From NCBI RefSeq assembly GCF_027214005.1, contig NZ_JAPWGY010000004.1, positions 62,001 through 126,000 of the forward strand: a DNA stretch of 64,000 nt. The letters are read 5' to 3'. Every line of letters starts with the position of its first letter. Positions within the stretch are counted from its first letter, which is position 1. The stretch is from Kiloniella laminariae (GTDB lineage: Bacteria > Pseudomonadota > Alphaproteobacteria > Kiloniellales > Kiloniellaceae). The notes beneath the pieces were generated by a model, which saw only the letters and a list, made by a program, of their open reading frames with translations, was not told where the DNA came from and ran no database searches. This document shows, one piece after another, positions 61,352 through 64,000 of this stretch. The translations under genes and the position numbers were made by a program.

Positions 61352-61677
61352 GACAAATCCTGAATAGTTGATAGCAGTATTGAAGTTAATGCTCCGAGGG
61401 GATCTTTTTTAGTAATGAAAACCGGGACTGTATTTTCTTGGCCTGTGATTTCGTCAACTTCAGTAACTGTTTGCCCAGTCGGTTCCGATATATATACGGG
61501 CGGGTTAATCAGCCGGGCATGGTCATGAAATATAACTAAGTCATTCTTTTCTACAGTAACATCCGCCTCAAAGCAGTTACTTGAAGCTAAAGGATTATGA
61601 ATGGTGACTTTGTAAATGCCCAGGTGAAGTTGTAGCCCATCAGGCACAACAGCAAGGATTTCCTCTGAATTGGTCAT
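61348..61677 (-). CDS. Hypothetical protein of the inserted cassette
   Basis: 109 aa. LQLHLGIYKVTIHNPLASSN, DLVIFHDHARLINPPVYIS; a small beta protein without a known domain. ATGA overlaps on both ends show it belongs to the operon. Confidence 0.6.
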   Translation of the reverse strand: MTNSEEILAVVPDGLQLHLGIYKVTIHNPLASSNCFEADVTVEKNDLVIFHDHARLINPPVYISEPTGQTVTEVDEITGQENTVPVFITKKDPLGALTSILLSTIQDLS

Positions 61678-62090
61678 GTTGCAATCCCCAGGGCAACTGC
61701 GTGTCCGATGACGACTGCGCCACCGTCGATCGTGGTAAAAACCAGTTCATTTAAACCGACAGCAAGTGTTGGTGCAGAGCCCAGAGCCCAGCCGGAAACA
61801 AAGGTGAAATCAACTGTATTGGCACTAGACAAGTTCAGGTAAAGGGTCAGTTTCCCGGCTTTTCCGCTATCTGGCCAATTCATTACAGTCAGATTGGTGA
61901 TATTGCCACCGACTGTGATTTTCTGGATCTGGCCTTCCTGGTATAGCCCACCAGCGCGATAATCAATGACAACAGCCCCCGATTTTGTGCCTGTATCAAC
62001 AACAGTTTTGCTTTCAAATGCATTTCGCAGAGAGGTAAATTCCTGCCCGATCCGGTTGGCCAATAGAGAAAGTTTTTGCTCCAGGGACAT
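61674..62090 (-). CDS. Fibre-like protein, paralogue of the next
   Basis: 138 aa. N-terminus MSLEQKLSLLANRIGQEFTSLRN closely resembles MSLQNSLTNFATRLATETNNLRN of the gene upstream. C-terminal beta domain (DFTFVSGWALGSAPTLAVGLNELV). Looks like a short trimeric fibre with a head. Two bp from its neighbour. Confidence 0.65.
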   Translation of the reverse strand: MSLEQKLSLLANRIGQEFTSLRNAFESKTVVDTGTKSGAVVIDYRAGGLYQEGQIQKITVGGNITNLTVMNWPDSGKAGKLTLYLNLSSANTVDFTFVSGWALGSAPTLAVGLNELVFTTIDGGAVVIGHAVALGIAT

Positions 62091-62092
62091 GA

Positions 62093-62587
62093 TCAGGCCA
62101 GCCCGGCTTCAAAAACCGCGATCAGGTCAATATCGGGATTGCCGATATCCGTTTTGGCGACGGCATCGATGTTGGTCCGGGCATTGGCCTGCTCTGCCGG
62201 CAGCAACCCTTGGGATGCTGTGTCGGTTCTGACCCGTTTGGCCTGGGCGGTCAGGATTGTTGCGATATCCCCGTCATTACTGGCCAGAGCCGTGGCAAGT
62301 TCGCTCAGGGTATCCAGAGCGCCGGGAGCACCATTAACGAGGGCATCCCTGGCGGCAATGATTTCGGCATTGATTTTGGTCGAGGACCAGGTCGATGACA
62401 GGGCTGTTGCCGTGTCGTTAATCCCGGTGGCTGTATCAATCAGGCCCTTCAGTTCGTTAATTGCGGCAACCAGGCTGGCTTTATCACTGGTCGAGAGCGA
62501 GGCCAGTGCCCCCATCTGATTGCGCAGGTTGTTTGTTTCGGTCGCCAGACGGGTGGCAAAATTGGTGAGAGAATTCTGGAGGGACAT
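62093..62587 (-). CDS. Fibre-like phage protein
   Basis: 164 aa: N-terminal helix shared with the paralogue, then STSDKASLVAAINELKGLID, a common motif of fibre and tail appendage proteins, TSELATALASNDGDIATIL, and ending DIGNPDIDLIAVFEAGLA, which resembles the end of the gpR-like protein (IGDPAVNLVVLFDNLI). Shares the last base region with gpR (adjacent overlap). Confidence 0.68.
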   Translation of the reverse strand: MSLQNSLTNFATRLATETNNLRNQMGALASLSTSDKASLVAAINELKGLIDTATGINDTATALSSTWSSTKINAEIIAARDALVNGAPGALDTLSELATALASNDGDIATILTAQAKRVRTDTASQGLLPAEQANARTNIDAVAKTDIGNPDIDLIAVFEAGLA

Positions 62588-63189
62588 TATCCGTTTCCTT
62601 GACTGATCAGGTTATCAAAAAGCACCACCAGATTGACCGCGGGATCCCCGATGGTTTCGCTCAGCCGGCTTTCGGTTTTATGGCTTGAATAAACACTTGT
62701 CTGGCTGACTGTATCGTCATCAATCAGAACCCCGCCGGGCGGAGGAGGATCGGTTGGGTCGTCTGGATCAGGGATTGGCAGGACCAATCCGTCCGGCATC
62801 CCGATCTTGTGGATATTGGGTTCTGGCAGAGAAGTGATTTCGTGGCCATCGGCAACCGGGGAAACAAGGATGTCTTCGCTTAGCGGGATCAGCAGGGAAA
62901 CATCGGCCCGTTTATGATCCTGGATATCTATATGATAGCTGATGGCCTCCGGTTTCATATGTGGTTCGTGATCTTCCAGCCAGCTCAGGATGATAAAAAT
63001 CAGGCCGTTAAAATCACCGGTGAAGTCGACCAGGATCACATTGGCATCGTACCGGGTAGCAAAGGAAGGATCGTCGGGATCAAAGTGATGCTGGACCGAT
63101 CCTTTTTCGGCAAAGGTCAGCAGGTTCGCCGGATCAATGCCGATCGGATGTGCAATCAGGAAATCGCGTAGATCGGCAAGCTTTTTCAT
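62587..63189 (-). CDS. gpR: P2 gpR-like tail completion protein with extra C-terminus
   Basis: 200 aa. Residues 1-120 fit GpR (MKKLADLRDFLIAHPIGIDPANLL, NVILVDFTGDFNGLIFIILSWL). The extra ~80 residues have a Pro/Asp-rich linker (PIPDPDDPTDPPPPGG) and a tail with TSVYSSHKTESRLSETIGDP shared with the downstream fibre-like gene, as if a fibre module was fused. ATGA overlap with the holin. Confidence 0.82.
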   Translation of the reverse strand: MKKLADLRDFLIAHPIGIDPANLLTFAEKGSVQHHFDPDDPSFATRYDANVILVDFTGDFNGLIFIILSWLEDHEPHMKPEAISYHIDIQDHKRADVSLLIPLSEDILVSPVADGHEITSLPEPNIHKIGMPDGLVLPIPDPDDPTDPPPPGGVLIDDDTVSQTSVYSSHKTESRLSETIGDPAVNLVVLFDNLISQGNG

Positions 63190-63641
63190 TGATCCCCCAT
63201 CTGGGTTTTCCGTTTTTCAAAACTCCGGAACGATCCCAGGCCCAGCATGCCGGTCAGGATCACCGAGAGTTCCATCCATTCGATCACCGGGAGGTATTCC
63301 ATGGGGAAAAGCTGGGCATCGGCATAAAACGCCGTGACCTGCAGGGCAAAAACCAGAAAGGGATAGAGAATAAATTTATAGGCCAGGGCAATGCCGCAAA
63401 CCCAGCCGCAGAAGGGGCGCCAGCCGCCTTTGAAATTGCCGCCGTGCTGGGCTTCCATCCGGTTGATTTCCAGCTGACCGGTCAGGACTTTCAGATCGGC
63501 TTCAAGAAAGGCCAGATCGCCACGCTGTTCCAGGTTTTTCATATTCAACAGCGCTTCAGCCCGTTGCGCCGGATCCGGCCAGACCCGTTCGATAACCTTT
63601 TCGGCGACACCAAAGACCGCAGAGATCGGGTCAAAGGACAT
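63186..63641 (-). CDS. Three-helix holin (3TMP/GTA-holin type)
   Basis: 151 aa from ATG 63641 (MSFDPISAVFGVAEKVIERVWPDPAQRAEALL), GGGG upstream; the frame is open further because it overlaps the endolysin. N-terminal DPAQRAEA region, then helices including GWVCGIALAYKFILYPFLVFALQVTAF and WMELSVILTGMLGLGSF. Makes membrane lesions for lysis with the adjacent endolysin. Start overlaps the endolysin stop. Confidence 0.88.
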   Translation of the reverse strand: MSFDPISAVFGVAEKVIERVWPDPAQRAEALLNMKNLEQRGDLAFLEADLKVLTGQLEINRMEAQHGGNFKGGWRPFCGWVCGIALAYKFILYPFLVFALQVTAFYADAQLFPMEYLPVIEWMELSVILTGMLGLGSFRSFEKRKTQMGDQ

Positions 63642-64000
63642 GGTCAGACCCCGCCATACCGACACGATTGAGCAGCCAGCCATATATAAAGGTTTCATCC
63701 TTTTCCCGGGCCTCGGCCAAGGCGATATACTTGGCGCCCTGCAGGGCGTTGAGCGCCCGATAAAGCACGGTTTCCCCTTCGCGCTGTCGCAAGTGCAGGT
63801 AGCGCTGAAGGGCGTCAATGGTGGCATTGCCGATCGCGCCGTCGACCACAAGGTCGGGATAGAGCTGTTGCTGTTTGTTAAAAGCGTTGAGGCTGCGTTG
63901 CAGAAATTTTGCCGCCCGACCGACGCCCATATTGACGCCGGTATCCGCCAGCTCTTCGGCAATGAGCGGCGACAGGCCGACGACGTGATCCAGTTTCAGG
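63631..64000 (-). CDS. Endolysin, glycosyl hydrolase 108 type (3' part)
   Basis: C-terminal about 122 codons; the gene begins beyond the right edge. GVNMGVGRAAKFLQRSLN, VVDGAIGNATIDALQRYL and REKDETFIYGWLLNRVG are the peptidoglycan-binding C-terminal half of GH108 N-acetylmuramidases. Cleaves the cell wall at lysis. Coupled to the holin. Confidence 0.9.
   Translation of the reverse strand, partial: LKLDHVVGLSPLIAEELADTGVNMGVGRAAKFLQRSLNAFNKQQQLYPDLVVDGAIGNATIDALQRYLHLRQREGETVLYRALNALQGAKYIALAEAREKDETFIYGWLLNRVGMAGSDHVL

Larger units (their letters stand above)
34636..64000. mobile_element. P2-like temperate phage, left part (continues past the window)
   Basis: Tyrosine integrase adjacent to tRNA-Leu, excisionase-like protein, primase-helicase, Ner and Ogr homologues, repressor, lysis genes and a full P2-order contractile tail set. 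No gene of host metabolism lies between 34,721 and 64,000. Capsid, portal, terminase and the right attachment site are not in view. Accessory cargo: cytosine methyltransferase, hicAB, luxR-luxI, DExH helicase. All structural genes are intact frames, so the prophage looks complete as far as seen. Confidence 0.95.

Noticed and set aside
63642-63962. Upstream in-frame extension of the holin
   Set aside because: It reads the endolysin gene in another frame and has low-complexity, unlike any holin; ATG 63641 has its own ribosome-binding site.

Overview
The window looks like an alphaproteobacterial chromosome segment (about 34.6 kb) followed by the left part of an integrated P2-like prophage (about 29 kb, running off the right edge). 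The host signs are: a CpdR-type receiver, DUF2125 and DUF4175/TIGR02302 proteins, the order argH-lptM-lysA, a double cold-shock-domain protein, a CtrA-type TTAA-N7-TTAA site, and a complete ccr/ecm/mcd set of ethylmalonyl-CoA pathway genes. Moderate GC and the metX-metW and aro/his/tyr clusters suggest a marine Rhodospirillales/Kiloniellales-like bacterium, but the genus cannot be fixed from this window.

Host region 1-34,635. The left end carries metW-metX (methionine), divergent from a chorismate mutase-hisC-tyrA aromatic operon. Then come envelope and house-keeping genes (DUF2125, chaC, plsC, DUF218, ftsEX, zinc-ribbon protein, cpdR, DUF4175), the lysA-lptM-argH block with a divergent thioredoxin-like gene, and a carbon-metabolism stretch. 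That stretch holds hydroxybutyryl-CoA dehydrogenase, etfAB, PduO-type cobalamin adenosyltransferase, and ecm divergent from ccr-mcd. Together these supply the crotonyl-CoA to mesaconyl-CoA steps of the ethylmalonyl-CoA pathway, plus the coenzyme B12 and electron-transfer flavoprotein they need. The host part ends with gluQ, an AlkA-like glycosylase, an esterase, an HNH protein, dsbB, a YqaA-like protein, a cold-shock protein and tRNA-Leu(CAA).

Prophage 34.6 kb to the right edge. The integrase sits just inside the tRNA-Leu gene. A leftward early operon (42,357 to 35,883) carries a primase-helicase, ASCH-like and DUF4406 proteins, a C5-cytosine methyltransferase and an excisionase-like protein. 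Rightward hicAB and leftward ner-ogr follow. Three dyad operators separate ner from a rightward repressor gene (cI-like, with no peptidase domain). Next is the most unusual part: a small leftward membrane-protein ORF, an 18-bp perfect lux-box-like dyad, luxR, a terminator-like hairpin that contains the luxI ribosome-binding site, luxI, and a membrane protein. A separate DExH helicase + HTH pair has its own strong promoter. Then a P2-type tail operon runs leftward from the window edge: endolysin, holin, R, an inserted set of four unknown/fibre-like genes, S, V, W, J, I, H-like fibre, Gly-rich tip, DUF4376-like, FI, FII, E/E' frameshift, T, U, D. Capsid and terminase genes and the right attachment site must lie beyond 64,000.

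How it may work together: the repressor cannot undergo RecA-type self-cleavage, so induction needs another trigger. A complete acyl-homoserine-lactone synthase/receptor pair beside the repressor, with a lux box placed to control a small ORF that converges on the repressor gene, suggests a phage that makes and reads its own quorum signal to choose between lysogeny and lysis. The presence of intact LuxI and LuxR families is read directly from conserved residues; the regulatory circuit is inference.
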